A stretch of DNA of 64,000 nt from Vitrella brassicaformis (lineage: Eukaryota > Sar > Vitrellaceae): NCBI GenBank assembly GCA_001179505.1, contig CDMY01000603.1, forward strand, positions 62,001 to 126,000, in the 5' to 3' direction. The translations under genes were made by a program, and so were the position numbers. Shown in pieces: positions 1 to 13,036 of this stretch (position 1 is the stretch's first letter; the number at the start of each line of letters is the position of its first letter). Under the pieces are notes generated by a model. That model was not told where the DNA came from. It did no database searches and saw only the letters and a program-made list of their open reading frames with translations.

Positions 1-33
1 CCTTCTCCCTATCCGCCGGACGGCCCCGCACCG

Positions 34-232
34 ATGAGCACCACCAGCAGTGGTGGCGGTGGTGGGACCGACATGCCTCTGGCACCACTCAAGATGGAGA
101 CATCACCACCGCAGCCGCAGCCACAGCCGCAGCCGTCATCGGCCTCACCCACCACCAGCACCACTAACACTCAGGAGGGCCCCCGGCAGACCGGCCGCAT
201 GTCGCACCACCAGCAGCTGCTCTTGATGCGAC

Positions 233-263
<31 letters not shown>

Positions 264-1297
264 AAGTAGCCAGGGCATTAACCCCTATTTGCAGGCGGGG
301 ACGGGCTATCAGCCGTCTTACGAGCAGCCGCAGCAGTGGGGCCAGGAGGGCTATGCCAATGCCTACCAGGTGTATCCCCCGTCCTCGCACCAGCGCGCAC
401 ACCCTTACGCACACCCATCAGCAGCGGATTACCAGCACCAGCAGCACCAGTACTACGGCCCGACTGCTGCTGCTGCTGGCTGCGAGCCGTCGCAGGCCCT
501 GACGTTAGAATCGAGGTCACAAAGCGCCCCTGAGTGAGCAAAGCGGACCGACACACACACACACACACACACGCACGCACACAGACGAACGATATGCACG
601 CAACCCTCTCTGTGTGGCGTGCCAGTTCCCATCATGTGCCTTCGCCCGGTGGTGGCGGCACACTGCCGCCGCTGGTGGCGGGCAGTGGGGGCAGTAAGGC
701 CGGGGAGGACCCCGCCTCGTCCAGTGGCTTGAACAGACATAGAATGGGTCAGTGGATGCATGGCATGGTCGGAGGCAATCCTTGTGCTGACGCATGTGTG
801 CTTGTGTGTGTGTTGGGGGTGGTGTGCAGGAGGCGAAGCTCATGGCGACATCGACGAGACAAGAGCCATAAGGTGCCTGAACCAACACCGCCCAGATAAG
901 TCCCACATCAAATCCCCGTGTGTCCACCAGGTCTGCCTTCAGCGGGGGTCTGTTCTACCGCTACAGCCGCCCCAAGCGCAAGTACTTCTCATGCCCCAGC
1001 GCCATGATCGACGCACAAGCCACCATGGACAAGGAACGAAGCCAACTCAAGCAGCACATCGAGCAGCAGCGCGTGTGGCGACAGCAGAAGCTCGCCGCGC
1101 GCAATGCCGCACGCACCCCCGGCTCGGACGCCCCACGGGACAGCCCGACCGAGCTCACGACCAACGACGAGATGAGTGAGCACAATGTCAGGGGCGGGGA
1201 GGGCGGAACGGGCAATGGCAATGGGAATGGGAATGTGGTCGTGTCGCCTAGTGCTGGGGAGGGTCAGCGAGAGGGAGGGGGAGGGGATAATACTTAG
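34..1297 (+). CDS. Q/P-rich low-complexity protein, 5' partial
   Basis: Two exons are visible: up to 533, then 931-1297. The donor (CTGA|GTGAGC) and acceptor (CACCAG|G) keep the frame. The frame is open from base 1 through the ATG at 34, so the real start may lie upstream of the window. The first exon codes for Gly-, Pro-, His- and Gln-rich sequence with a CAG-encoded run of about ten Gln (235-262). The second exon holds the only ordered-looking part, a basic segment starting FYRYSRPKRKYFSCPS followed by a charged helix rich in Gln and Arg, then a Gly/Asn tail (GNGNGN). I recognise no domain. A nuclear or RNA-related role would be guesswork. The gene is plausible because the intron removes a stop and joins two coding-biased blocks. 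Confidence 0.55.
235..262 (+). repeat. CAG/CAA trinucleotide repeat coding for polyglutamine
   Basis: A run of CAG codons inside the Q/P-rich gene gives about ten consecutive Gln. Such tracts change length easily. Confidence 0.9.
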
Positions 1298-2418
1298 AAA
1301 GACAGACCAGACAGGCGCTAGAATGGCCAGAATTGGTGGACGGACAGGCAGCAACGTTTTCTCTGCGTGACTTGAATCAGTGAGAGAGAGGATGGCGGGC
1401 TTGCTTTCAATTCGGCTGAGTGTACCATAATGCTTCGTGTGTCTGGTGCTTGCTTCCACACGGGATGTGCTCGGGGGGGAGGGAGGGGGCGGCGGCAGCA
1501 CAGCCGCGCTAGAGTGTGGACACTCTACGCCTAGCACAAGGCTCCACTTGATGCCTGCACACAATACAGGCACCGCACCTGAGGTGTCTGTCTGTCTGTC
1601 TGTCTGTCTGTGTCTCTGTGTGTGTGTGTGTGTGTGGGTGCTATTCTTCCAGTGCGTGCATTTATGCACGAGCAGCAGCCGCGCACACACCACCCCACAC
1701 CTGGCCACCACGTGTGTGGGGTCGTTCTAAGTGCGTCCGTACGCTGTACCTACTTGCTCATGGGGCCCTTCTTCCTATATTGCTCATTCTGCCACACGTC
1801 CTTTCCGTCTGTGGTTTGGGTGTACGTCGGATGTGGGTGAGAAGTGCTTCCTCGTTCATGAGATGGATGAGCAGGCGCCCGTTACCCACGGCCGATGGAC
1901 ACACAAGCCGCGGGCTCCCTACCTACCCTCCTGTTTCATTGTACAGACTACCAGGTGTAGGCAGACGTGGTGCGTGTGCGGGAGTTTATGCACCGCACCC
2001 GCGATAGAGCTTTTTAATGCTGGCTGGCGCAGCACCACTCCGCTCCCCTTGGATCGAACCCTGCTTCTCTTTCATTTGTGTCTGTCTGTCTGTCTGTTGT
2101 GGTGGTGGTGATGTCGCTTGTGAGAGCGGCTGCTCAACTCAAATGCGTACGTACCGTTCCGTAGGCTGCATATGTGCACGCACAGACGAACGGACGGACC
2201 CCTTGCTTCCTTGGTTCATTCAACGATCATGGTCCATCATGATGATCCATCCAAAGGTCTAAATGCGAGAGAACTTGACTGCGATCGATACCCACCCATC
2301 GTGCCATGCACACGTACGCACGTGTGCTGCATTGTGCGTCAGGTCAAGTGGCTGCCACAATGAGTGCACCACTCACACCACTGCGATTATGAATGACCTC
2401 AGCTCGGCCATCCGTCCA
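1298..2418. other. Gene-free interval between convergent 3' ends
   Basis: This lies between the stop of the Q/P-rich gene and the stop of the minus-strand coiled-coil gene. It holds (GTCT)n and (TG)n tracts near 1585-1636 and short frames with no codon bias. I see no RNA gene. It probably contains both 3' UTRs. Confidence 0.6.
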
Positions 2419-5400
2419 TCACGCCCCGCCTCTTGGCCACCAGACTCGCCCTGCCTGTGTGGCCTTGTTCGTCGTGGTTGTTGTGATGAGGGACTCGTAC
2501 TGCGCGCCCTTGAGGATCTGTTTGGCCTGTACTAGCGCATCGATCTCTCTCTTGCGCTTCACACGCCGCGTCTCAAAGCTGCCCATCATCCAATCTGCAC
2601 ACACAATGAGTGGGTGCATGCCTGGACACACCATGAGGCAGACGGACACATGGGTTGCTGACCGCATGAGGGTTTGATCTTGCTGAGGTATGTGTGCATG
2701 TCGTCGATGAGTGCCTGCAGGCCGCCCGACTCCTTCTCAAGGCTGGCAACGGACCGCTCCAATGCAGCTATGTCACAATCATGACAAGAAACGCGGAGAG
2801 ACCATGCAGACGTGCGCATATATGGATAGTCACCGAACCTTTCCGCAATTTCAGGTCGAAATACTTCTTCTCCAGCGTCTCCATGCTGGCCACCATGTCG
2901 CCCTTCATCTGACGGAACTCGTCGCGGCTCGTCCGCTCCTCACCGTCCATCAGCTCAATGGATTTCTTCATGTCATTCTGCAGCGTCTCAAGCACCACCA
3001 AGATGCCCCTTGTCTGCATCTGCAGCCACAGAAAAGGGAAAGGTGAAAGCAGTGTCGCTTGTGTGCCCGCGGCAGGCCCACCTTCTTCGGCCCGCCAAAA
3101 GTGGCTTCGGGGTCGGCTGTGGGCGTGAAGGGGTCAGCATGCGACTGAAAGGCGCAGAGAGACCATAGACAAATCCATGACTGACAGCACGCAGTCTGTC
3201 TGTCTATGTGTCTACCTTGATTTGGGCGAGGGTCCCTTCTCCAATGTCGATTTTGTTGCGACGGTAGAAGTCCGTCAGTGCCCCGATCGTTTTATCCAGC
3301 AGCTCCACGGCAGCAATCGCATCTGGGAGACAGACAGACGGGCAAGGAGAAAACAATCCTGCAACCCATATATTCTGTGTATGTGTATGTTTGCTCATGG
3401 CATGGCGCCTTGCTCTGTTTTGCCTATTGGCGTTCTCGGCTTGGGTGCGGTTGGCCATGGCCTCGTACAGCGTCGTGTTGGTCGCTGACAACTCCTGAAC
3501 CGTCACATGCAGACAGACATCCATCAAAAAGAGAGACGCACATCCTTGTCCTGTCCGTCCGTGTGGGTGGTCGGGACAGTATCTGTGGCGTTCATGAGGC
3601 TTTCCACGTTAGTTCCCTCAATTTCCTTGTCAGCCAGCTCCTGCAGCTTCTTCTGGTGGGTGTGGCTGCGTACATAGACAGACAGACAGACAAGAAAGGA
3701 TCAACGAGGCATCGAGAGGCCCCTTGTTGCTGCTGACTTGGTTCTGTCGAGCTCATCAGCCTTGTCTGCACGCTCCTCGTCACACCTAAGTATGGCCAGC
3801 CAGAATGGCAGTAGCTATATGGCTCACTGGGTGGCTGGGTGGCTGGGTGGGTCTTTGGAAACAACAAACCAGTCTTTGTGTCTGATGTCCTCTGTCTCCT
3901 CCTTCCTGCATATGCCGATCATCTCATTGATGGCCTCCAACACTTGCTGGAACGAACCGTGCTACCACACCGATGGATGATAGACACACAGAAATGCAGT
4001 CATATATTTCAGAAATCGGGAGAGGTTCTCTCCATCGTTGTTCGACCTTTGTTTTGTCGGACAGGAGGTGTAGTCTTGGAGCATTTAGGACCGCGGCTGA
4101 CCTCTGCAGGTGCATGGCGACCTTGTTTCCCGATCGATGACGCGACACGTCCTGCAGCAGGGCCACACCTCTGCAGACGTGCACACAGACACACGCCCAT
4201 ACGAAGGCACAAGGAAGACATGCGGCTGCAGTTTAGTCACCCTCCGAGAAGTCTCTTGGCCTCGTCAGACTGCAGGTATCCGAGTGCCTCGTCGATGCCC
4301 TTGAGCTCCTCCGCTCGAAGGCGACTCCGGTCTGAGAGAATGGCAGCCAGGCAGGCGGCCTGCGAGACATGCCGGAGAAATGCGTTACTTCTTTACCAGT
4401 CCATTTCGCTGCCTTGTCCTTGCACGCCTTGTCAGTGTCCGCCACGAAGGCCTCGTCTGCGTGTCGGCAACGGAAAGCCGACAACCAGGATCAAAAGGGT
4501 GGGTTGTGGCTGGCATGTTTGCACTCGGATTCTCACCGACCGTTCTTGAGTTGCTTCTTGGTGTCTTCCATCGTCTGGCGGCTGTTGGTCTGACCACACA
4601 TAACATACACACAGAAGGGATGGATGGTGGGGTGTGTTGGATCTTGGGGTGGGATGGTGGGCATACGAGTGTCTGGCCGTGTGTGGCGTAGGCAGACTCC
4701 TTGTCCGTCAGCTCGGCCTGCATGTTGGTCAAGGCCGTTTGCTTCTCGCCCATGAGGCTTTCGTAGTTGGTGTGCTTGTCCTTCTCTTCCTACCCACACC
4801 ATGTCCATGCCAGCACATGTGCGCACACACAGACACACAGTGACGAAGATGTGTGGACGGGCTTACCGATATGGATGCGTCGAGGTTGTTCTTGAACTCG
4901 TCCTTCATGTTCTTGAGTATGCCGAATATGCTGCTCGACGAGGGCTGGTACTGCAGCCTGAACGTGGGAGACCTGACCATCGAAAGCATTGCAAACGAAT
5001 CCATCCATCCATCCATCAACACACGCGGACAAAAACGATTGTCGTGTGTGGGTACTGCTTGAGTTGTGGGTTGTCCGTGGCATCCGGCTGGCTGCTGGCG
5101 AGGAAGGTCCCCAGCGCCTGCCGCTGGTCCTCTGTGAGGGTCGACAGGGACGCCATCGAAACGGCATGACGGATCTCTGTATCAACGCCAAACACACATT
5201 CGGGTACACAGCCGTCCGTCGAGTGTGTTGCGTGTGTGTGTGCTCGTACACTCACTTGGCATGAGGTTTTTCAGTGCGACGCCCCGTGCAATGAGACTGG
5301 TGCTGCTGCTGGTGGTCAACGACTCGTCTTTGGCGCCGTGCACGGCTGTCATGACCTCTATGGCACGATCTAATGCATCGATGGCCTCCTCAAGCTCTGC

Positions 5401-6046
5401 ACACGTGATGCATTGGCATGGGAGCGATTCTTTGTTGTTCGCAAGCCCCATAAGTAAGCCCCATGTACCTACCTGCTTCGGTCTGTGCGTATGCCTGTAC
5501 TTCCTTATCGCGCATGGCCTCCGCCTCAGAGATGGACTTGTCGGCCTCGCCGATGTCCTGACCATCGATGATGCATATAGCCAGACAGGTGTAATGCCTC
5601 GTCATGACGCGGCTGGCCAGGGTGTGCACCTTCTTTAGTTTGGCGATTTGCGCCTCCAGCTGCCCTCGGCTGCCTTTATGGTTGAAGATCGTTGTCTGCA
5701 GCTCATCAATTAGGGCCCTGCAGTCAGTCGGCACACGACACGCACTGCAAACACCCCTGTATCTCTGTCCTTCTCTTCCATCTGACTTGGCGTCTTTGAT
5801 GTCTTTTTTCTTCCGGGCCAGGGTATCTTCGCACCAGCAGGCGTACTTATCATACGCACTCTGCTCGGAGGCGCCCCCCGCCACGATGTCGCCCCGCAGC
5901 TTGGAAATCATGCTCAAGATCTGCTGACGCGGACCTGCCGCTGATGGCGATGGTGCTGAAGGAGGATCTTGCCGCGGCTGCAAGATGGATCTTGCATTGC
6001 ACCTGGACCAGAAAAGGCCGACCAAAACGAAGGGAAGCACATTCAT
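2419..6046 (-). CDS. Secreted coiled-coil protein of a dinoflagellate/chromerid-type family
   Basis: About 20 exons (first: 6046-5787, 5717-5630, 5557-5473, 5396-5256, 5176-5056, 4972-4867, 4789-4667), roughly 750 aa. The ATG at 6046 opens a signal peptide (MNVLPFVLVGLFWSRCNA). The rest is nearly all charged alpha-helix with few, regularly placed Cys and Trp: YACWCEDTLARKKKDI, FGILKNMKDEFKNNL, DTDKACKDKAAKW, LRAEELKGID, FQQVLEAINEMI, HKDWCDEERADKA, and a C-terminal CDWMMGSFETRRVKRKREI. This motif order is, to my knowledge, that of a large predicted extracellular or vacuolar coiled-coil family in dinoflagellates and chromerids whose function is not established. Most junctions keep frame with GT-AG. 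The junction near 3425-3325 has no good GT donor and remains uncertain. It shares a 90-bp upstream region with the gene at 6137. Confidence 0.8.
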
Positions 6047-6136
6047 TGCGGCAGATCAGTTGCCCCCTGTGGCCCCAAACCACTCGCGAGCTTGAATATT
6101 CTCTCCCTTGTCTCCCGTGAGAAAGGCTACGATAAT
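6047..6136. promoter_or_regulatory. Divergent promoter interval with GCGAGCTT
   Basis: Only 90 bp separate the two start codons. It contains CTCGCGAGCTT, with the octamer GCGAGCTT at 6086-6093. The same octamer recurs in other divergent intervals of this window. Confidence 0.5.
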
Positions 6137-7561
6137 ATGGGGAGGCTGCCTGCAATTCTGTATTCGTCCTATGGAGAGCGTATCCGCAAGGAGTCTCTGT
6201 CAGACATATCACATGCCTACAAGGAGCCTCACGACGTGAGCACCTTCGTCGACTACTATACCAGCCACCCGCTGCTGCGGCACAAACAGCGGCCCCCCTT
6301 CAACAGCTCCTATGAGTTCGCGCAGTGCCTCTGCCCAACATCACAACTGGTGAGAGCAGTGCCAGACATGAGCAAACCATGAGCAAACCACCATTCTGTT
6401 CTGTGCTTATGCGCACGCACTGATATCCATTGCAGGCGGGCGAGAGGCAGGCCAAGAAGCTCAACAAGAGGGACCCGCACTACCACCTGCGCCCCATCAT
6501 CGAGCCCCACTGCCAAGTCCGGCAAAACGACGCCGCCATGAGAGGTACACAAACGCAATAGAGGTGTGGATCATGCAGACAGGCTCCCTCATCCTGTTCC
6601 TGTGTCTGTCCGTGCAGCGTCCATCCGAGACCTTCTTTCTGTCTACCAGCCGGCCATCCGTCGGTCGAGGTCATCGGCCGACTTCGCCCTCTCGTCGCAG
6701 ATGAGAGAGCGGCCCTCCAAGCAGGTGGCCACCACAAACAGAATCCCGGTCCACACCAAGCTCTACAACCACACACCCGGCAGGTGGTACCTCCCTGACG
6801 GTGACCCTGACCAGCAGTCACCCCCTGACCATCCAGACGACCATGGCGACAATGGCAGAAGGAGAGACGGGACAGAGGTTGTGACGATACGAGAGGCGGT
6901 GCTGCATCCACCCGGTGGGGCTCTGGAGGGCGAGGACGAGTTTGTGTCCATCCTGTCGCTGCCTTTCTGCCCGCTCAAGAGCATGGACAGGAGCAAACCT
7001 TCTTCGCAGCTGCCGTCGTCATATGGTGGTGAGGGGCCGCCAGCCGCCGTGACGGCCATGAAAAGGCCTTTCACCAGCAATGGGATGGTGCGGCCCTCTT
7101 CCAGGCGACAAGGGGCGATGGACAGGACCAGCCAGATGCCCCCCCCTCCTCCCCCTCTGGCTTTCCCCCAGCAGCAGCCTCTCACCACTCATGACGTTTC
7201 TGTCGCCGCGCGGCCTGCCACGAGAGACGTGCACGCACAAACCATGATCCCGAGGAAAGAGAACAATAGTCACAACACGATCAGCCCTGGTGCACTCCCA
7301 GCCCATTCAGAAGACCCTCTGGGGATCCTGGAAGACCTCCCAATGCAGATAAGGTCGCTGGAGCCGTCACATGTCCGGCAGCCGACGGTGCCGAGGCCGC
7401 GGACGGGTGTGAGTGTGCCCAACAGCAGCCATCATCGGTACATGAAGAGCGCATTCCAGCTCAGAGGGGCCAGATATGCGCCAAGGCACCAGAGGGAGGG
7501 GCAGCAGAGGTGTCATGAAGGTGCTGGGGAGGATGGGTGGCTGCTGGAGGGGTGGACTTGA
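6137..7561 (+). CDS. Unknown 421-aa protein, proline-rich C-terminal half
   Basis: Exons 6137-6349, 6436-6544 and 6618-7561; all junctions are GT-AG and in frame (1266 nt). The ATG at 6137 is preceded by the short divergent promoter. The N-terminal 130 residues look folded (MGRLPAILYSSYGERIRKES, then a DYYTSHPLLRHKQ stretch). The rest is polar and disordered with a polyproline patch (MPPPPPPLAF) and basic residues. No signal peptide, membrane segment or known catalytic motif is visible. I do not recognise the family; a cytoskeletal or scaffold role would be speculation. Confidence 0.75.
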
Positions 7562-8177
7562 TTGACTGACCGACGGGGTCATGCATGTGTGTGTGTGTGT
7601 GGAGGTGTGCAGTAGGTAGTCTCTTGTGGGTGGGTGGAGAATGCAATGCTTGGACACGGCGCAGCGCATGTCTGTCACGTCACATGAAACAAGTGAGGTG
7701 AAAGCGTTCGTTGTGTCTCTCTCGCGTCTCAAGGTCCCTCGTCTGTCTGTCTGTCTGTCTATGTACCATCGATGCCCGCCCAAAATGCGGCATCCATCGA
7801 CCCGACCCCATCGATGTGGTTGACTGGACATTTAACAAAGGCCTATATGTCTCCTTTCCTAATTTGCCGACCGGACGGGCGAATTAACCACAGGACGTGG
7901 GTAGGCAGGGAAGGAGAGAGAGAGGGAGGCAGTTCAGCACAGGGAGAGCGAGAGAGGGAGAAGGAAACCATGGCACCCGCCACGTATCGCATCATCAACA
8001 CGCCAGAATGGAACGTATAAAAGTACCCACCCGGCACACAACAAACGCATATATAGTTGCCTGCCTGACGCTAAACACACCTGAACGAGTAAATAATTCC
8101 CTCGCCACCCATATACACCCCCCACCCCAGACACACCTATTGACACACTGACCTCCATCCATCCATCCATCCATAAG
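7562..8177. other. Gene-free interval between convergent genes
   Basis: Microsatellite-like (GTCT)n, (GAGA)n and (CATC)n tracts and no supported coding exon. It probably holds the 3' UTRs of the flanking convergent genes. Confidence 0.6.
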
Positions 8178-11100
8178 TCAGCCCTTGCTGTCCTGGGGCG
8201 ACGACCTGCGCTCGCGAGACTTGCCGCCAAACAGCGCCCGCTGGTGGCCATGGCCATCCCCGTCCCTCTCTGCTGCTACCGGGCCGACATCGCCGCTGCC
8301 CGACTCCATCCGGTCCAGCATCTTCTGCCGGGGCGACTGCTCATCTGCAGAGGAGGTGCTACTATGGCGGTCCGGGTTCAGAGGGCTCTCCTCGGTCAGA
8401 AACGTTTTGTCAGACGGCTGCACATCACACAAGATGCCACAAACATATGGAGGGATGGGGCGAGGCGGGGAGAGTGCGTGTGGAATCGGCCCTGCTGCGA
8501 CCGAATGGCTGGTACCTACCGCGGTATCGTCTGTGCGTATAACCTGGTCAGTAGTCACGAGCGCAATGGCATGGTCTGGTGCGGCGGTGCAGGTGCCGGG
8601 GGCAGTGTCGGCACTCACCGGCGTGTAGGCCTCCTTGTTGGCACGCAGCCGGTCGTGGCGGTAGGTGAAGTGCAAAGACCCGTAGATGAAGAAGCAGATG
8701 CTCCAAGGCAACATCTGAATGGCCGGACACACAGACAGGAGATCACACACAGGGCTGGGCGTTGCGCGCGTCGCGCGCACCATTGAGAGGGTGAGTGAGT
8801 TAGCGAGCGCATTGACATTGTGTATGCGGGTCTCCTCCGACATGGTCTTCACGTCAAGCGTGCTCATCTTGTAGCCGAAAAACACCTGCACACATCGCAT
8901 CACAGCACAAACCGACATCAGCTCTCGTCTATCGTCTATCGTGTTTGTGCATCTGACATCGGACCTCAGCAAGGATGGCCACAGAAGGCTACACACACAC
9001 ACACACACACACACGCGTGTGGCTAGCACCTCCTCTACGGACCTACACCTTACCGCGCCGAAAACCGCAGCTGCCGCGCCCTCTATCGCCAGCAGCCACG
9101 CGAAGATCGTGGCTCGGTCCGCTGGGTCCACGATATCGGTGAGAATGGGGCGGTTGGTGGCCGCAGGGCACCACGCAGCCACCTGCACCACGCAGCGAGG
9201 TAGACCCCACAATTTCCCTCTGTTCCCTCCCTCCCTTCCTCCCTCCTTGCTCACTCACTCACCAGTCCTAGGAGGAACATGCCGATAAGAAAGGCCACGT
9301 ACCAGTCCGGCGAGCGGGGGATGATCTGCAGGATCAGGGCCGTCACGGGAATCCCCAGCGCGACAGACAGCTGAGCCGCTAAAGGGCGGCCGAGATTCTC
9401 GTTCCAGCGAGCGAGGGAGTCGCCCACATAGCCGCCGAGGAGGCCCCCGAGGCCGCCGCCCGCTTGCAGAGCAGCCCAGACAATCGCCGCTTGGTAGTCA
9501 GCAAAGCCGACGTATTGAAACCTTGAATGAAACGGACAGAGAATGGCCTGTGGTCGTTGTGGCCTCGCATTTGTGTGTCCTACCACATGGTGAAGAAGGC
9601 CATGGCGTTCCAGGGTATCCCGCCTCACGTCACACACACACACACAGCCACGGAGAGACGGTGAGATGGTGTTCGCGCCAGATGTGCGTTGCCTGCTCGT
9701 GTGTCCCATACCAAAGATGCCCTGCATCACGACGCCCCAGAATGTGGGCTTCCGGGCGATGAGGCGGATCTTCCGCACTTCCCGAAGCATACCACGCACT
9801 ACCTTCGCGCGCACGCCCTGCCCTCCCTCAGATGGGCTCTGGCAAACGAGAAAACACGCCAATAGGAGGTGGGTGCGGGGTAGTGTGTGCGATGGGGTGT
9901 TGTGCCTTCTCCTCTCTGCTTGCCTTTGAGGCGGTGGGCGAGTCATCTCCCTTGGTGGGCGCATGTCTTGGGAGACTCAGGTATGACATCGACACGAAGA
10001 CGCCGAGGCCGATGGACATCAGGCCCACCACCATGAAGCCAACGCGCCAACCGGACACACCTACACTCTCACACACAAATGAGAGGCAGCCGGAAGGCGT
10101 GTGGTTGCCTGGCTTCGTCCGTCGCTCACCGAGAATGTACATCTGGGACACGCTCGTGGTGGCAACTCCACCCACAATCGCCCCCACATTCTGCGACAGC
10201 TGCACCCAGCCTTCACACGCACAAACGCAACGCACATAAGGTAGATAGAGGGATGGACACAATCATCAGAGATAGTCAGTCCATTCTGTGTGCGAGTCGA
10301 GTTGCGTGTGCATCGATCATACCGAAGGCTCCGCCCCGCTCCTCGACGCCGAAGAGGTCCGCTATCATCGACTGTGAAAGGGGCCCAACGCCTGCACACA
10401 CACGCATATGCACACCACCATAGCTATCTTGTCCGTGTGCATGGGTCAGTGTGAATTGAGAACGCACTTGCAAGGGCAATGCCGTTGAGAGCGCGCAGTA
10501 CCACCATCTGCAGTGAGTGAAAAGGGAGGGACCCATCACACACACACACACACTCTCAGAAGGGGCAGCCAGCCAGGCCTACCTACCTCCCACAGTGTGG
10601 TCGAGGCCGCCAGCACTATCGTGATGACGCCCCACAGGATGCACCCGTAAGACTGCAGCACAAGACAAAACACACACGCACGATGCAGACACCCCTCCTT
10701 CCCACACCACCTTGTTTGTTTTGTGCCCTTTCCTTTTGTGACCTCTCCCTCCCTCAACCACTCAACAACTCACCAGGACGGTCTGCCTGCTGTAGCGGTC
10801 AGCCAGATACCCCCACACCGGCGCGCTGAGGCTCTGGAACAGACTCTGGTACAGCGACAGCTGGCTCAGATGCTGCGGCCGCAAGTGCAGCTCCCTCTCC
10901 AGAGCCCTGAATGTGCTCGGCAGCAGCTGCATATCCGCACCATCCAGCGCACAGGCCACGTTGAGGATGTTCTGGGTCTTCCGGCGGGTGCTGGGCGGGG
11001 CCTGCTTGGACTTGCCGCCGGGCTTGCCGCCCGGGGCCGGCCACACAAGGCCCGCCAGGCCGAAGCCGCCTCCGCCAAGTGAAGGGTTGTGGCCGGTGGT

Positions 11101-11184
11101 GCCGGGCTCGTCGGTATCGGTGGAGCTGTCGCTTGTGACTGACGGCATCGGCACCGCCGATCTCTCGTCTTTCCTTGCCGCCAT
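8178..11184 (-). CDS. Major facilitator superfamily transporter, Spinster-like
   Basis: About 12 exons; the first are 11184-10774, 10652-10587 and one near 10507, all in frame. The ATG at 11184 gives a cytosolic Gly/Pro-rich leader. TM1 follows, then the MFS loop signature WGYLADRYSRQ (usual G-x-x-x-D-R-x-x-R). Later hydrophobic exons include LGIPVTALILQIIP and ADRATIFAWLLAIEGAAAAVF. An ADLFGVEERGGAFG segment resembles the IADLF...R stretch of Spinster-type transporters. The central loop is long and charged, and the C-terminal tail (about 100 aa) is hydrophilic, Ser- and Arg-rich. Likely an organic anion, lipid or sugar-phosphate carrier at an internal membrane; the substrate cannot be read. 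It faces VPS28 head to head across 129 bp. Confidence 0.8.
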
Positions 11185-11313
11185 GCCTATCAGCGCTAAC
11201 CGGGAGGGAAGGGAAAAAGGTCCGGTATTTCGAGGTCAAGGGTTTCCGGGTCTAGGGTTTGAAATGCGTCGACTGGGCAAGCTGTTCGAAGCTGTTTCTC
11301 CCTCGCAGCACTG
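11185..11313. promoter_or_regulatory. Divergent promoter interval (MFS transporter / VPS28)
   Basis: 129 bp between start codons. It lacks an exact GCGAGCTT, unlike several other divergent intervals here. No TATA box is evident. Confidence 0.4.
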
Positions 11314-12364
11314 ATGTATGACAGCGGCGGCGAGACCGTCGTCCTCACACCGGAGGAAACGGTGAATGGAACCACAGCCAGCACAGCGCACAGCACAGCA
11401 CATCACATCTGCAGGCCTCTCATCTCTTCCTGTCTGTCTATCTGTCTGCCCCGCAGCGTTCACTTCAGCACTCTGCGAACCTGTACTCCATCATCCGGAC
11501 AGTGGAGCACCTGGAGAAGGCCTTTGTCAACGGCTGGGTGATGGAGCAGGACTACGAGCGGGAGTGCATGTCGCTCATCGCACAGTTCAAGACGCTCCAG
11601 CGAGCCCTGAAGGACAAGTACCCCGACATCAGGGAGTTCCTCGACGAGTATGACCTCGACTGCCCTCTCGCCACCGACAGGCTGCTCGAGTCGGGCGTGC
11701 CCGCCACAAAGCTGTATGCCACCGGACAGGCGGCAAGCAAAGCCGAGGTGGGTGGGGTGTCTGTCTGTGTGGGCGTGTGGTGGTTTGGTTGGTGGCGAGG
11801 GGTCCTGGTGGAACGGATGGACGAACGAATTATGTGTGTGCAGTCGTTGCTGGTGTTTGAGTTGAGTGGGCATTTCATCACCCTGCTGGACGCTGTGAGG
11901 CTCAACCAACGCGCTGTCGACGAAGTAAGCCGAGAGAAACACACACACACGCTCATTGACGGACGGACGGCCCCACCCCACATGTGCACATCTCCCTGTC
12001 TGCCTGCCTGCTCGCCTGTGTTGACCCGAGCAGATTCAGCCATTGGTGTCTGAGTTGGTGTCGTCGCTGAACCGTGTGGGCAGTCTGCCCCACGACATGG
12101 CGGGCATACAGAAGGTCAAGGAATGGTGAGTGAGTGTGCACAGACAAAGTGCAGAAGAGAATGCCTGTGAGGCTCGCCTCGCACCGATGAGTGTGTTGGT
12201 TGTGTGTTGTGGCTGGATGTTGTGTGTACTATGTCTGCAGGATCTACACGCTGAACCGGATGTCGGCAACTGACGAGTTGTCGGACAGCCAGTCGCGTCA
12301 GCTGTCGATGGACGTGGAGAATGCCTACAGCGCCTTCAGGAACTGGCTGCAGTCACCACACTGA
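11314..12364 (+). CDS. VPS28: VPS28, ESCRT-I subunit
   Basis: Exons 11314-11361, 11457-11747, 11844-11924, 12034-12125 and 12241-12364 join to 636 nt, 211 aa, close to the usual 210-240 aa. The N-terminal core has the family pattern around LYSIIRTVEHLEKAF and EYDLDCPLATDRL. The C-terminal four-helix domain ends TLNRMSATDELSDSQSRQL and AYSAFRNWL, matching the conserved M-S-A-x-D-E-L-x-D-S-Q signature. VPS28 binds VPS23 and VPS37 through its N-terminus and ESCRT-II through its C-terminal domain, in sorting of ubiquitinated cargo into multivesicular bodies. All junctions are GT-AG and frame-consistent, so I consider this secure. Confidence 0.95.
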
Positions 12365-13036
12365 CCGACCCGACCTACCGACTGCGGCCGGGTGTAACAT
12401 ACCTATCCAGATACATCTGTCTGCCTGCCTGCCTGCCTGCCTGCCTGTGGGGTGGGTGTGTGAGCATAGGCATGCACACACGCTGCTTGTTTTTGACCCA
12501 TGTTTGTTTTGATGTGTCGGCTGGTGCGGTGCGGTGCGGTGCGTGAGGAGATGATGAGCGGGGTGGGGTGGACGACACGACACACCTGTATAGGCGGGCG
12601 GGGCTGCGCGGGGGAAGGACAGGAAGAGAGAGAGGGAGCCATCCTTTATCATACAAACAATGACTTTCTTCCTGTTGTGTGTGTGTGTGAGTGATTCCGA
12701 TTGACTATTGGTTGCTTCCATCCATCGGACGAATGAATGCCAACATTGATGTCACTGTCATTGTCATTGTCCTGCCTTGAGGTGCATCGCCTCACTACGC
12801 AAACCAGGACAGACACGGACACAGCAACCCATCACATCAACCGACGGACGAAACAAACGCAACAACACCCTCTCACTCACACTCACACTCACACGCATCG
12901 CTCGTCTGGGCTGTACAGAGTAGATAGAGAGTGCAATGCAATGCCGACCCCTCCATGTATGTGCGCACAATGCACCCGGCACCCGGCACCCGCCGTATGT
13001 CGGTCGACAAGAAAGTGGGACGATCATCATGTGTGG
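12365..13036. other. Gene-free interval between convergent genes
   Basis: Contains (CTGC)n near 12420-12446, a GGTGC repeat near 12520-12540 and (CACT)n near 12870. No coding exon supported. Confidence 0.6.
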
